DNA from: Aureococcus anophagefferens
Taxonomy: Eukaryota; Sar; Pelagophyceae; Pelagomonadales; Pelagomonadaceae
Length of the DNA: 46,006 nucleotides
NCBI RefSeq assembly: GCF_000186865.1
Contig: NW_008705592.1
Coordinates: forward strand, 286,944 to 332,949
Direction of reading: 5' to 3'
Made by a program: the position numbers and the translations under genes. Under the pieces are notes generated by a model that was not told the origin of the DNA, searched no databases, and was given only the letters and a program-made list of their open reading frames with translations. The stretch's first letter is position 1. Each line of letters starts with the position of its first letter. Of the stretch, positions 28,027-36,976 are shown one piece after another.

Positions 28027-28872
28027 ATGGCCCGCGCCCTCGTCATTGCTGCCGCCCTCGCCGCGCCCGCCCTGGGCTTCGCGCCCGCGCCGTCGGCCCT
28101 GCCGCGGGCGTCGTGCCGCAGCGCGCCGGCCCTGTCCATGCGCCTCGGCGGCGGCAGCGGCTTCGGCTTCCGCAAGGGCGGCGTCGTCCGGGGCAAGTCC
28201 TGGACGAAGGGCATCGTCCCCCGCGTCCCCGGCGGCGGCAACATCGGCGGCGCGTCCGGCGGCGGCGGCAACGGCGTGGCGCGCAACGCCGCCGAGGGCG
28301 CCGCGGAGGAGCCCGAGCCCAAGGCCGAGGAGGCGCTCGGCGTCTGGGCCGCGTACGAGGCGGCGCTCGAGAAGGACCCGCTGCTCATCAAGGGCCTCAC
28401 GTCCATGATCGGCTTCTTCCTCGGCGACGTCCTCGCCCAGTGCTTCATCGAGAAGTCCGACAAGTACGACATCTGGCGCACGATCCGCTTCTCGTCGTTC
28501 GGTTTGCTCGTGCACGGCACGACGTCGCACTGGTTCTACGGCAAGCTCGACGGCAAGATCCCCGGCACGGGCGCCGGCGCCGTCGCGTCCAAGGTCGGCA
28601 TCGACCAGGTCCTCTGGAACCCCATCTTCGGAATCATGTTTTTCGGATACATGGGCATCTTCGAGGGCAGCGGCGTCGGCGGCACGATCACGAAGATCAA
28701 GAACGACCTCCTCACGCAGGTCACGGGCTCCTGGACCGTCTGGCCCATCGCCCACGCCATCAACTTCAAGTTCATCCCGAACTCGCAGCGCGTGCTCTAC
28801 ATCAACACGATCCAGATCTTCTACAACTGCTTCCTCTCCATCATCGGCTCCCGCACGCCCGAGACGGCCTAG
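28027..28872 (+). CDS. Mpv17/PMP22-family membrane protein, plastid-targeted
   Basis: A 281-aa single exon. Residues 1-18 form a signal peptide (MARALVIAAALAAPALG) followed by FAPAPSALPRAS. This is the Phe at +1 after an Ala-rich site that marks the bipartite plastid presequence of secondary red-lineage algae (ASAFAP motif). A Gly-rich disordered stretch follows (about 38-95). The Mpv17 core is then clear: WAAYEAALEKDPLLIKGLTSMIGFFLGDVLAQ, HGTTSHWFYGKLDGKIPG, KVGIDQVLWNPIFGIMFF, and a C-terminal SWTVWPIAHAINFKFIPNSQRVLYINTIQIFYNCFLSI. Mpv17 relatives are four-helix membrane proteins, some forming channels. Location in a plastid envelope is inferred from the presequence. Confidence 0.88.
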   Translation: MARALVIAAALAAPALGFAPAPSALPRASCRSAPALSMRLGGGSGFGFRKGGVVRGKSWTKGIVPRVPGGGNIGGASGGGGNGVARNAAEGAAEEPEPKAEEALGVWAAYEAALEKDPLLIKGLTSMIGFFLGDVLAQCFIEKSDKYDIWRTIRFSSFGLLVHGTTSHWFYGKLDGKIPGTGAGAVASKVGIDQVLWNPIFGIMFFGYMGIFEGSGVGGTITKIKNDLLTQVTGSWTVWPIAHAINFKFIPNSQRVLYINTIQIFYNCFLSIIGSRTPETA

Positions 28873-28925
28873 GGCGACCACCCGGCACGAGCCTCGTCCC
28901 GGAGCGCCGCGCCCGCGGGGACCGC

Positions 28926-28945
28926 CGCGCGCGATATCGCGCGCG
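28926..28945. repeat. Perfect 20-bp palindrome
   Basis: A self-complementary run centred on gatatc with CG alternation on both arms, lying between Mpv17 and the permease. In such CG-rich sequence it may be chance; it could also form Z-DNA or a cruciform. No terminator or binding role can be shown. Confidence 0.6.
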
Positions 28946-29130
28946 CATCGCGGCCGAGCCGCGCGCGCGCCCAGGAGGCCCAAGCCCGAGCCGCCCGGCG
29001 TAAGAAACCCCCCCCGTCTAAAAGCCACGAAGTCCGCGGCGCGGGCCTTCGACGCGCCGTTTGGACCCGCCGCTGGACGCGTAAATTAACTGCACTATAG
29101 GTGCAACTTGCACAGGCATCGAATGAATCG

Positions 29131-30678
29131 ATGGCCCATCCGGGAACCCGAAGCCGTGAGGCCATGATCCAGGCGCCGCTCGTGGACGACGCGGCGACGC
29201 GCCGCCGGAGCAGCGGTGCGCGCTACGAGTCGCCGCTCCCCCTCGCGGGCCTCGTGGCGTTGACGTTCTTCAGCGTCACCGGCGGCCCTTTTGGCCAGGA
29301 GCTCCTCGTCAAGGCCGGCGGCCCGCTCGTCGCGCTGGGCTCCTTCGCGCTCATGACGCTCCTCTGGAGCGTGCCCGAGGCGCTCATGACGGCGGAGCTG
29401 TCCTCCGCCTTCCCGGAGGCCGCGGGCTTCGCGGCGTGGAGCAACGCGGCGTACGGCCCGCTCGTGGCCTGGGTCGACGCCTGGTGCTCCTGGGTCTCGG
29501 GCGTCGTCGACAACGCCGTTTATCCCGTCTTGGTGCTGGAGTACGCGTCCCGGGCGACGGACGCGTTCGACGACCCGCTGCCGCGCGCGCTCTTTGTCGT
29601 GGGGTTCGTCGCGGGGTTGACGTACCTCTGCCACCGGGGCCTGGACCTGACGGGCCGCTCGGCCGTCGCGCTGACGGCCTTCGTGCTGGCGCCCTTCGGC
29701 GTGCTCGTCGTCGTCGCGATCCCGACGCTGCGGCCGGCGCGGTGGCTCGCGCGGCCCGCGGCCTGGCGCGACGTCCGCTTGCGGTCGCTCGTGAACAACC
29801 TGTTCTGGAACGTCAACTACTACGACTCGGCGTCGGCCTGGGCCGGCGACACGCGCCGCGAGACCTGGGGCGTGGCCATGGCGTCGTCCGTCGCGCTCTG
29901 CGCCGCGTCGTCGCTGCTGCCCATGCTCGCGGCGACGGGGGGGTCGTCGCTGGACCGGCGCGACTACCGCAACGGGTCCTACGTGACGATCGCGACGGAC
30001 CTCGCGGGCCCCTGGCTCGGCCTGTGGATCGTGCTCTCGGCGGCCGCGGCGAACGTGGGCATGTTCGTCTCCGAGATGTCGTCGGACGCGTACCAGCTCA
30101 CGGGCATGGCCGAGCGCGGGCTGCTGCCCGCGGCGCTCGCGAAAAAGAGCGATACCGCGGGCACGCCGACGCTGGCGATCCTGCTCAGCGCCGGGGGCGT
30201 CCTCGCGCTGTCGCGCCTGTCCTTCGAGGCCATCGTCGCGACGGAGAATTTGTTGTACGTCGTGTCCATGGTCATCGAGCTCTCGGCGTTCTACCGGCTG
30301 CGGAAGACGCGCAAGGACCTCGACCGGCGCTACGTGGCGCCGCTGAGCGACGGCGCGCTCCTCGCGACGCTCGCGCCCGCGGTGCTGTGCCTGGCCCTCG
30401 TCGCGGCGGTGCAGCCCCTCGAGGTCTGGCTCCTGTCCGCGGGGCTGCTCGTCGCCGGCCTCGCGCTCTACGGCGCCATCGGCGCGACGCGGCGGGGGAA
30501 CCGGCTCTGCGCCTACCACGTGCTCCACGCGGACTGGGCCGCGCCGCCGGGCGGCCTCGCCGCGCGGCTCGGCTGGGCGGACCGCCTCGACGACGACCCG
30601 GCCGCGCTGCCGGAGTACGACGCGGCGCCGCCCGAGCTCTCCACGGGCGACGAGGCCGCGTCGCCCCTGACGTCGTAA
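29131..30678 (+). CDS. APC-superfamily amino-acid/polyamine permease
   Basis: A 515-aa frame from the first true ATG at 29131; the open frame begins earlier with GTG. It has about 12 hydrophobic spans. The first contains FFSVTGGPFGQE, the substrate-contact loop of APC transporters. LWSVPEALMTAELSSAFPEAAGF and WCSWVSGVVDNAVYPVLVLEY follow the plant polyamine-uptake (PUT/LAT-like) pattern closely, as does SLVNNLFWNVNYYDSASAWAGD. It probably moves polyamines or amino acids across the plasma or an inner membrane, coupled to H+. Substrate choice among these is uncertain. Its stop lies 29 bp from the stop of the convergent FAD oxidase gene. Confidence 0.88.
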   Translation: MAHPGTRSREAMIQAPLVDDAATRRRSSGARYESPLPLAGLVALTFFSVTGGPFGQELLVKAGGPLVALGSFALMTLLWSVPEALMTAELSSAFPEAAGFAAWSNAAYGPLVAWVDAWCSWVSGVVDNAVYPVLVLEYASRATDAFDDPLPRALFVVGFVAGLTYLCHRGLDLTGRSAVALTAFVLAPFGVLVVVAIPTLRPARWLARPAAWRDVRLRSLVNNLFWNVNYYDSASAWAGDTRRETWGVAMASSVALCAASSLLPMLAATGGSSLDRRDYRNGSYVTIATDLAGPWLGLWIVLSAAAANVGMFVSEMSSDAYQLTGMAERGLLPAALAKKSDTAGTPTLAILLSAGGVLALSRLSFEAIVATENLLYVVSMVIELSAFYRLRKTRKDLDRRYVAPLSDGALLATLAPAVLCLALVAAVQPLEVWLLSAGLLVAGLALYGAIGATRRGNRLCAYHVLHADWAAPPGGLAARLGWADRLDDDPAALPEYDAAPPELSTGDEAASPLTS

Positions 30679-30707
30679 CGGTGCCCCTTTTGTACATACA
30701 TGCCGCT

Positions 30708-32375
30708 TTAATAGGCGCACCCGTTGCGCGCGTCGTAGGCGCGGACGTCCGAGCCGACGCCGTGGTGGACCCAGAAGACGCCGCAGGGGTCCGCGGCCCG
30801 CTTCGCGGCGAGGAGCCGGTCGTAGTGGGGCCCGAAGAAGCGTGTCCGCCAGTCCGCGAAGACGTCGTCGAGTGCGTCGGGCGCGGACCACTCGTTGAAG
30901 TAGGACGTCGACCCGAACGCGTTGAGCTCGCGGGAGAACTGCGCGCCGAAGGCGGTGTTCGGCGCGTCGTCGGCCGCGTCGAACCAGTGGACGTTGGGCC
31001 CGAGCTCGATGACGGACTCGCGGAAGCCCGGGCTCACGGCCGTCGGCGGCTGCTCGGCGACGGCGCCGCCGAGGACCGTGTTGTACCAGACGTTGTAGTC
31101 CGCCGCCATCGCCGCGGCGTCCGTCCGCTTGATCTCGCCGACGACGAAGTCCGTGAGCCGCTCGCCGCCGCCGTCGTTTAAATCCGCCGCCGAGGCGAAG
31201 ATGTTGCCGATGGCCTGGCGGACGCCCTCGCCGTTGCGGATGGAGCCGAGGTGCTCCTCGAACGCGAGGAGCGACGGGAGGCGCGTGACGTTCAGGAGAT
31301 CCGACGGGAAGAGGTCGAGCATGTCCCGCATGGGCGTGCCCGCCGCGAGCGGGTCCGCGTCGTCGCCGCTGTAGATGAAGAGCGGCTGGAAGACGCCGCC
31401 GACGGTGCCGTCGGGCCGGACGTAGCGGCTCAGGCTCGGCCAGCCCGACCAGCCCCGGTCGAGCGCGCGCCACCAGGACGCGTTGTGGATCGCCCCCGTG
31501 AGCGCGCGGCGGACCTCGGCCTCCTTCTCTTTGAAGCCCACGACGCCCGTCACCTGGACGACGTCCCGGGGCGCGTCGTGCAGCCGGAGGAGCCACTCCG
31601 TGACGACGCCGAACGTGCCGCCGCCGCCGCCCCGGAGCGCCCAGAACAGCTCCCCGTCGAGGCCCTCCGACGCCGCGCTCAGGGACCGAATTGCGCCGTC
31701 GGCCGTGACGAGCGTGACACCGAGGACCTGGTCGCAGCCGAGGCCCCGCGCGCGGCTCAGCGCGCCGTGGCCGCCGCCCATGAGGAAGCCGGACACGCCG
31801 ACGGACGAGTCGTAGCCGGACACGGGCACGAGGCCGTGGGGCGCCGCGGCCTCGAAGACCTCGAGCCAGCGCGTCGCGGGGCCCACGCGCGCCGTTTTAT
31901 GCGCCGGGTCGACGTCGACCCAGCGCATCGCGGACAGGTCGAGCGTGAGCGCGTCGTCGCCCGTCGACTTGCCGTCGTAGTCGTGGCCCGTGGAGAAGAC
32001 CGTGACGCGCACCCGGTTGGCCCGGGCGAAGGCGAGCGCGGCGACGACGTCGTCGACGCCGGCCACGGGCGCGACGGCGAGCGGCGTGCCCTGGCGGGCC
32101 GGGTTCCGCGCGACGCACGTGTCCGCAAAGGCCGCGTCGGTCCGCGCGACCATGCCCGCGAGCGCGCCGCCGAGCGCCGTCGCGTAGCCCAGCGGCGCCT
32201 CGCCGAGCGGGTCCGCGGCGACGTAGGGCGCGACGGCCAGGGCGGGCGCCTCCCGCCGCTTCACGGTCGCGACGAAGGCGCCGAGCAGCAGGGCGGCGCC
32301 GGCCATCGTCGCGACGACGACGCGAGGCAGCCGCGGCGACCGCGGCGCGCGCGCCAGGGGCACGGCGCCGTACAT
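30708..32375 (-). CDS. FAD-linked (BBE/PCMH-type) oxidase, membrane-anchored
   Basis: A 555-aa single exon from the ATG at about 32375; the frame is open further upstream but only from GTG. Residues about 18-38 (VVVATMAGAALLLGAFVATV) form a signal anchor. The FAD-binding PCMH domain shows VFSTGHDYDG, with the His that usually bonds FAD covalently, and VSGYDSSVGVSGFLMGGGHGALSR, then LVTADGAIRSLS and LFWALRGGGGGTFGVVTEW. The C-terminal berberine-bridge segment is RTRFFGPHYDRLLAAKRAADPCGVFWVHHGVGS, where the normal motif is K-x-x-x-D-P-x-x-x-F. These enzymes oxidise alcohols, sugars or alkaloid-type substrates with O2. The substrate is unknown. N-x-S/T sites suggest a secretory location. Confidence 0.88.
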   Translation of the reverse strand: MYGAVPLARAPRSPRLPRVVVATMAGAALLLGAFVATVKRREAPALAVAPYVAADPLGEAPLGYATALGGALAGMVARTDAAFADTCVARNPARQGTPLAVAPVAGVDDVVAALAFARANRVRVTVFSTGHDYDGKSTGDDALTLDLSAMRWVDVDPAHKTARVGPATRWLEVFEAAAPHGLVPVSGYDSSVGVSGFLMGGGHGALSRARGLGCDQVLGVTLVTADGAIRSLSAASEGLDGELFWALRGGGGGTFGVVTEWLLRLHDAPRDVVQVTGVVGFKEKEAEVRRALTGAIHNASWWRALDRGWSGWPSLSRYVRPDGTVGGVFQPLFIYSGDDADPLAAGTPMRDMLDLFPSDLLNVTRLPSLLAFEEHLGSIRNGEGVRQAIGNIFASAADLNDGGGERLTDFVVGEIKRTDAAAMAADYNVWYNTVLGGAVAEQPPTAVSPGFRESVIELGPNVHWFDAADDAPNTAFGAQFSRELNAFGSTSYFNEWSAPDALDDVFADWRTRFFGPHYDRLLAAKRAADPCGVFWVHHGVGSDVRAYDARNGCAY

Positions 32376-32595
32376 CGTCGACGCGGGCTGCCGACGCGCG
32401 AGGAAACTTGGTGAAGGAAAGCGCAAGGCTGTCGTGCAAAGATTGAGCTGGTGGACCAAATTGGAGCTGGTGGACCAGGTCGAGGTGGTCGAGGTGCGCA
32501 CAGCAATCGTGGCGGGCTGCCCGAGCCTTCCCTGTCGAACTTGGTGAAGGAAAACGCGTTATCGCGTCATGGCATCATGAGTGCATGATGGTGGC
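32376..32595. other. Intergenic region with short direct repeats
   Basis: Divergent promoter region. A 14-bp repeat cttggtgaaggaaa occurs near 32408 and 32540, the unit gagctggtggacca occurs twice around 32447-32477, and gcatgatg-type units cluster at 32572-32600 just before the plus-strand ATG. Confidence 0.55.
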
Positions 32596-34113
32596 ATGAT
32601 GGCGCTACGAGGCCGGCCTCGGGAAGATTCGGCTCTACGCCGTCTTGGTCCGCGCCAGGCCGTGCGCGGCGCGCAACCGAGCGACCCTTCAGCGTATATC
32701 TCTCTTGAGGGCTTCATGGACGACCAGGCGCGGAACACGCTAAATTTCGTTCAAAGCCTCGGCGCGCGCGGCGCGCAATCACGCATGAGCCGGCTTGACG
32801 ATTTCGAGTTTGATGACCACGGGACCATCGATAACGCCTCGCCCGCGCGGCGGCGCAAGGAGAAGCAGCAGGAGAAGCGGCGGGGCTCCGGGAAGCGGTG
32901 CGGCCCGACCGGGGGCTGTGTGCGGGATGACGATTCCGGGTCCGACGGCGACTGGAACCCAACGATGGACAGCCGCACGACGCGGGGCGACCACCGCGCC
33001 AAGAAGTCGACGGAGATGGTGGCCTTGAAGCCGACCACGGCGAAGCCCAAGGCGCCGCCGCAGCGCACGAGCCGCCCCCGGGGCTACGACGGCACGAAGC
33101 CGCGGCCGAAGAAGACGCCGGAGCCGCGGCGCGCGATCCCGCCGACGCGGCGCCAGCCGAGCCGCGTGAAGCAGTCCGGCGGCGCGCCGCAGTGCAAGCT
33201 CGACTGCAAGCGCGTCTATTTCGGCACGCAGCTCCACTTCGGCGCGGGCATCGTCGTCACGGAACAGGCCATCAACCTCGAGTGGTTTAGCGAGTCTACG
33301 GGCAACTACCGCGTGGTGGCCATCCAGGCGATCGACATCGAATCGATTGTCTACAAGACCCAGGACGACGCCGACGCCGGCCCCATCGACCTCGCTGGCG
33401 ACGACGCGCCGGCGGATCTGAACGACGAAGGCCCCGTCGTCAAGTTCCTCGCGCTGACCCTGGACAAGAAGGCCTGGGTCGGCAACAGCCTGAGCCGCGA
33501 GCGCTTCGACCCGAGCCAGAACCCGGGCCCTCACTGCCACGTCGTCCTCGACCTCGGCGGCTCGGCTGCGAGCGTCTTCACCGACGAAGTCCTCGTCTTC
33601 CTCTTGGACACTTACTCGCACGCGGAGATCAAACCGATCAGCGGCGCGGACGCCGCGGCCCCCTACCTGCTCGGCGTCACGGACGCCAACTCCATGGAGA
33701 AGCGCCGGCGCGCGAAGCAGGACGAGGCGGAGCCCGCCGCGAAGCGCCGCCGCCAGCCGCCGCCCGCCGACGCCTCCGACGACGACGATTGCGTCGTCGT
33801 GGGCTCGCGGTCCGCGGAGGACCGCGACGAGGAGCTCCGCCGCGCCGCGATCTCCGTCGACGACTCGGACGCCGAGGACGCGACGGTGCCGGAGCCCGCG
33901 CGCACGCTCGAGTCTCACCTCAAGGAGCTGCGCGACGGCCTCGGCCCTAGCGGCGGCTTCGACGTTTCCCTCGCTTTGAAGTGGTGCGAGGAGAACGGCG
34001 CGGACGAGCTCTCCGAGATCGCCGAGGTGGACATGGTCGACGACTTCGTCGCGAGCCTCGCGCTCAAGCCCGTCAAGGCCAAGAAACTGAAGGAGAAGCT
34101 CCGCGCGTTGTAA
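32596..34113 (+). CDS. Unknown nuclear-type protein with acidic SIM-like motif and SAM-like tail
   Basis: A 505-aa frame; the tandem ATG ATG at 32596 is the first in-frame ATG, with a later Met at 32716 possible. The N-terminal 200 residues are basic and disordered with several Lys/Arg clusters. A folded middle region (about 205-370) starts CKLDCKRVYFGTQLHFGAGIVVT and includes LTLDKKAWVGNSLS and HCHVVLDLGG; it may be PH-like, resembling the strand-rich region found in some SUMO-protease proteins, but I cannot confirm it. DDDDCVVVGS is a classic SUMO-interacting motif pattern (acidic run plus hydrophobic triad). The C-terminus (SLALKWCEENGADELSEIAEVDMVDDFVASLALKPVKAKKLKEKLRAL) looks like a SAM-like helical domain. 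No catalytic residues are seen. Its stop is 6 bp from the next gene's stop. Confidence 0.55.
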   Translation: MMALRGRPREDSALRRLGPRQAVRGAQPSDPSAYISLEGFMDDQARNTLNFVQSLGARGAQSRMSRLDDFEFDDHGTIDNASPARRRKEKQQEKRRGSGKRCGPTGGCVRDDDSGSDGDWNPTMDSRTTRGDHRAKKSTEMVALKPTTAKPKAPPQRTSRPRGYDGTKPRPKKTPEPRRAIPPTRRQPSRVKQSGGAPQCKLDCKRVYFGTQLHFGAGIVVTEQAINLEWFSESTGNYRVVAIQAIDIESIVYKTQDDADAGPIDLAGDDAPADLNDEGPVVKFLALTLDKKAWVGNSLSRERFDPSQNPGPHCHVVLDLGGSAASVFTDEVLVFLLDTYSHAEIKPISGADAAAPYLLGVTDANSMEKRRRAKQDEAEPAAKRRRQPPPADASDDDDCVVVGSRSAEDRDEELRRAAISVDDSDAEDATVPEPARTLESHLKELRDGLGPSGGFDVSLALKWCEENGADELSEIAEVDMVDDFVASLALKPVKAKKLKEKLRAL

Positions 34114-34119
34114 GCACCC

Positions 34120-36876
34120 TTACGATCCGCCCGACTCGAAGGCGCGTCGCCGGTCGGCGAGGGACGTGAAGACGCTCTTGACGGCCGGCGACGGGTCCTC
34201 CGAGTCGGCGGCGGGCGTCCGCGGCTTGGACGCGCGGCGCGCGAGCGGCGGCGGCGGCGGCGGCGGGGGCGGCGGCGGCTTCGAGGCGCGCCGGGGCGGC
34301 GGCGGCGGCGGCGGCGCCTTCCAGACGACGGGCGCGCGCTCGACGACGACGTCCGACGACCGCCGGACGGCCTCGACGCACGGCTCGGGGACCGGCGCGA
34401 GCGCGAGCACCGACGGCCGCCTGACCGCCTCGGGCGCCGGCTCCACGGCGACGACGGGCGCCGGCAGGACGACCGGCGGCGACGGCGCGGCGACCGGCGG
34501 CTCGGCGACCGGCGGCGACGGCGCGGCGGCCGGCGGCTCGGCGACCGGCGTGACGACGACCGGCGGCGGCTCGGGCTTCGGCGCGGGCTCCGGCGTCGTC
34601 GCGGACGCGAGGGACGAGCCGCGCGTCTCGCCGCGGCCCTCGCGCGCCGGGAACTTGCCGACCGAGCGGCGGCGCACGCGGGGCGTCGCCGCCTCGTCTT
34701 CCGCGTCGAGCGGCACGAGCTTGGCCTGGTGCTTCCAGGACGCCCGCCGGTTCGTCGGCGCCGGCTCGGCGTCGCGCGGCGGCGGCGGCGGCGGCGCGCT
34801 TGGGGGCCGCTCGGGCGCCTCCGGCGGCGGCGGCGGCAACTCGCGCGCCTCCTCCGGCGACGCCCGCGCCGCCTCCGGCTCCGGCGGCGCCCGCGCCGCC
34901 TCCGGCTCCGGCGACTCCCGCGCCGCCTCCGGCTCCGGCGACGCCCGCGCCTCCTCCGGTTCCGGCGACGCCCGCGCCGCCTCCGCCGGCGGCGGCTCCC
35001 GCGCCGCCTCCGGCTCGCGCGCGGGCGGCGGCGGCGGCGCGCGCGCGGGGAGCGGCGGCGGCGGCGGGCTCCGGTCGCGGCGCGGCGGCGCGGGCGGCGG
35101 CGGCCGCGGCGGCGGGCGCGTCGGCGCCTCCCCCACGTCGTCGTCGGAGTCGTCGCTGCTCGCGTCGTCGCCGTCGTCGTCGAGGCCCGGCGGCGGCCGC
35201 GGCGGCGGCGCCGACGGCGGCGGGTACGACGCGGCGTTGCGCGGCGGCAGCGGCGGCGGCGGCCCGCCCTTGCCCGGCATGGAGATGCGCCGCGCGGGCG
35301 CCGGCGGCGGCGCCGGGGCCGCCGCCGGCTTCGGCGGCGAGCCCGCGCCGCCCGGGTGGCGCCGCGAGAAGCACGCGTCGCAGGACCGGTGCTCCCGCGT
35401 CGCGTGGAGGTGGGGCAGGACGACGCGCCGCGGCGTGCAGGCGCGGCAGAAGCAGGCGCCGCAGTCGCGGCAGTGGTGGCGCCGGCGCAGCACGCTAAAG
35501 GGCTCGGAGCAGGCCTCGCACTTGGACACCGCGCGGTCGGGCGTCCAGAGCGGCGCGGCGCGCTCGCGGCGCTCGACGGCCCCGAGCGCGTCCGCGCGCC
35601 GGGCGACGGCGAGGGGCCGCAGCCGGTCGATGGCGTCGCGCCAGTCGCGGGCCTCGGCGACCGACGGCGCCTCGACGACGAAGGACCTGCAACGGGGTGA
35701 TTCGACGTCGCTTCGACGCGAGCGTTCCGCGCGCGCGCGTTCCAGAAAAAGCATCCACGCTTCGAGGGCGCTCCGAGAGATGATCGCTCGTCCAAAAATC
35801 AGCCGAAACGAGTGGAGAGCTCGGAGCCTTTTGACGTTGGGCATGTCGCGCCCTGTTCCCGCGCCGACGGAGGACTTTTGCGGCGAGAGGATCGTGAAGC
35901 ACCGCGACGCGTCGCGCGGGACGACGTCGCTGCTCTTGAGCAGGTCCGCGGCACGCTTGAGGCTGCGCTGCGTCAGCGTCGCGAAGGCCGTGTCCTCGAC
36001 GGCGACGGAGTGGAGCGGGAGGGCCCGGTTGAGCTGGTACGCGTAGCCTTCGCCGCCGGCGCCGCCGCGCTGCGCGACGGCCGCCGCGTTCGCGTAGCGC
36101 TGCGCGTACAACAGGCAGTCGCTCAACAGCCAGAACGTGAAGTGCTTGGGCCCCTTGCGGCAGAGCTTCTTGAGCTCCAGCGGGCCCCGCACCAGCCGCC
36201 TCCCGGGCCAGTCGAGCACGTTGAGCTCGCCCTTGGGGTCAAAGATGGACCGCTGGAGCGCCGCGAGGGTCGCGTGGTGCGCGTCCTCGGCGAGGGCGTT
36301 GTTGTTGTGGCCCGCGGCCTCGGACACGAGCGCCAGCGCCGCGTCCAGGTCCGCGCGGTCGCCGTGCGACGCCGCCGTCCGCTTCGCGAGCTCCTCGAGG
36401 AGCAGGCGGTACCGCGGCACGCGCTGCACGGGCGCCACGAGGAAGCTCGCCAGATCCAGCGACCGGCAGCGCGGGTCCGACGCCGCCGAAACCAGGAAGG
36501 CGCAGACGTCGCGGTCGCCCGACGGGTCGCCGCCGCGGGCCTTCCGGTCGTCGCTCCACGCCTCGTAGAGCTCGAGGTAGCGGCTGAACATCTTCAGGAA
36601 GGGCGCGAAGCGCCGGAAGACGCGGCCCACGTTGCCGTTCCCCGCGACCTCGGCCTCGAGCTCGCCGAGGAGCGCGCTGTTGAAGGGCTCGAGGAGCGCC
36701 AGCTCCTTGAGCAGGCGCCCCAGGGGCCCGTCGACGTCCTCGCACCGCGACCCGACGGCGGCCTCGAGCGGCGCGTGGAAGACGGCGATGCACGTCCGCA
36801 GCGACTCCACGAAGGTCCGCTCCGTCGCGACGATCTCCTCGAGCACGCGGGACCGCACGTCCATGGCGGCGGCCAT
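34120..36876 (-). CDS. RhoGEF (DH)-PH-FYVE protein with proline-rich tail
   Basis: Exons are 36876-35876 and 35686-34120, joined across an introner. The first Met of MAAAMDVRSRVLEEIVATE is used. The DH domain (residues about 5-210) shows VLEEIVATERTFVESL, FLVAPVQRVPRYRLLLEEL and NNNALAEDAH. The PH domain (about 240-365) ends FTILSPQKSFVVEAPSVAEARDW once the intron is removed. The FYVE domain follows: CEACSEPFSVLRRRHHCRDCG, then FCRAC and CDACF, with the R-R-H-H-C-R basic patch that binds PI3P. The tail has many PPPPP runs and acidic repeats, typical SH3/EVH1/profilin ligands. The architecture is that of FGD-type exchange factors, which load GTP onto a Rho-family GTPase at PI3P membranes. The upstream extension of the frame overlaps the RRM gene and is ignored. 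Confidence 0.88.
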   Translation of the reverse strand: MAAAMDVRSRVLEEIVATERTFVESLRTCIAVFHAPLEAAVGSRCEDVDGPLGRLLKELALLEPFNSALLGELEAEVAGNGNVGRVFRRFAPFLKMFSRYLELYEAWSDDRKARGGDPSGDRDVCAFLVSAASDPRCRSLDLASFLVAPVQRVPRYRLLLEELAKRTAASHGDRADLDAALALVSEAAGHNNNALAEDAHHATLAALQRSIFDPKGELNVLDWPGRRLVRGPLELKKLCRKGPKHFTFWLLSDCLLYAQRYANAAAVAQRGGAGGEGYAYQLNRALPLHSVAVEDTAFATLTQRSLKRAADLLKSSDVVPRDASRCFTILSPQKSSVGAGTGRDMPNVKRLRALHSFRLIFGRAIISRSALEAWMLFLERARAERSRRSDVESPRCRSFVVEAPSVAEARDWRDAIDRLRPLAVARRADALGAVERRERAAPLWTPDRAVSKCEACSEPFSVLRRRHHCRDCGACFCRACTPRRVVLPHLHATREHRSCDACFSRRHPGGAGSPPKPAAAPAPPPAPARRISMPGKGGPPPPLPPRNAASYPPPSAPPPRPPPGLDDDGDDASSDDSDDDVGEAPTRPPPRPPPPAPPRRDRSPPPPPLPARAPPPPPAREPEAAREPPPAEAARASPEPEEARASPEPEAARESPEPEAARAPPEPEAARASPEEARELPPPPPEAPERPPSAPPPPPPRDAEPAPTNRRASWKHQAKLVPLDAEDEAATPRVRRRSVGKFPAREGRGETRGSSLASATTPEPAPKPEPPPVVVTPVAEPPAAAPSPPVAEPPVAAPSPPVVLPAPVVAVEPAPEAVRRPSVLALAPVPEPCVEAVRRSSDVVVERAPVVWKAPPPPPPPRRASKPPPPPPPPPPPLARRASKPRTPAADSEDPSPAVKSVFTSLADRRRAFESGGS
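34855..35010 (-). repeat. Coding minisatellite, EPEAARASP units
   Basis: A unit of about 27 bp (sub-unit gcctccggctccggcg on plus) repeats about six times in the tail of the RhoGEF gene, encoding EPEAARASP, EPEEARASP, EPEAARESP and EPEAARAPP. It is likely polymorphic in length. Confidence 0.8.
35687..35867 (+). mobile_element. Introner element, family 1, copy 4
   Basis: A 181-bp element containing the conserved family-1 core (gctcgtccaaaaatcagcc) and the flanking acgagtgga. The 8-bp direct repeats are cgaaggac (35679-35686) and cggaggac (35868-35875), one mismatch, as expected for an older insertion. The intron 35875-35687 (189 nt) has a GT donor (GTCCTC) and CAG acceptor in the minus gene and splits the last strand of the PH domain. 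It is a multiple of three with no in-frame stop, so the ORF reads straight through. The core is antisense to the gene. The terminal repeats are more degraded than in copies 1-3. Confidence 0.87.
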
Positions 36877-36976
36877 GGCCGGCGGGGCTGCTGCCGAAGC
36901 TGAACCGCTCGTCTGCCACAGCGGCTTCGCGAGCACCGACGCGCAGCCAGCGAACGCGCAAACCCACCTAGCCCAC

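Noticed and set aside
33915..35795. 626-aa minus-strand frame of Arg/Ser/Pro repeats
   Set aside because: Shadow of the proline-rich RhoGEF tail, and it runs into the introner.
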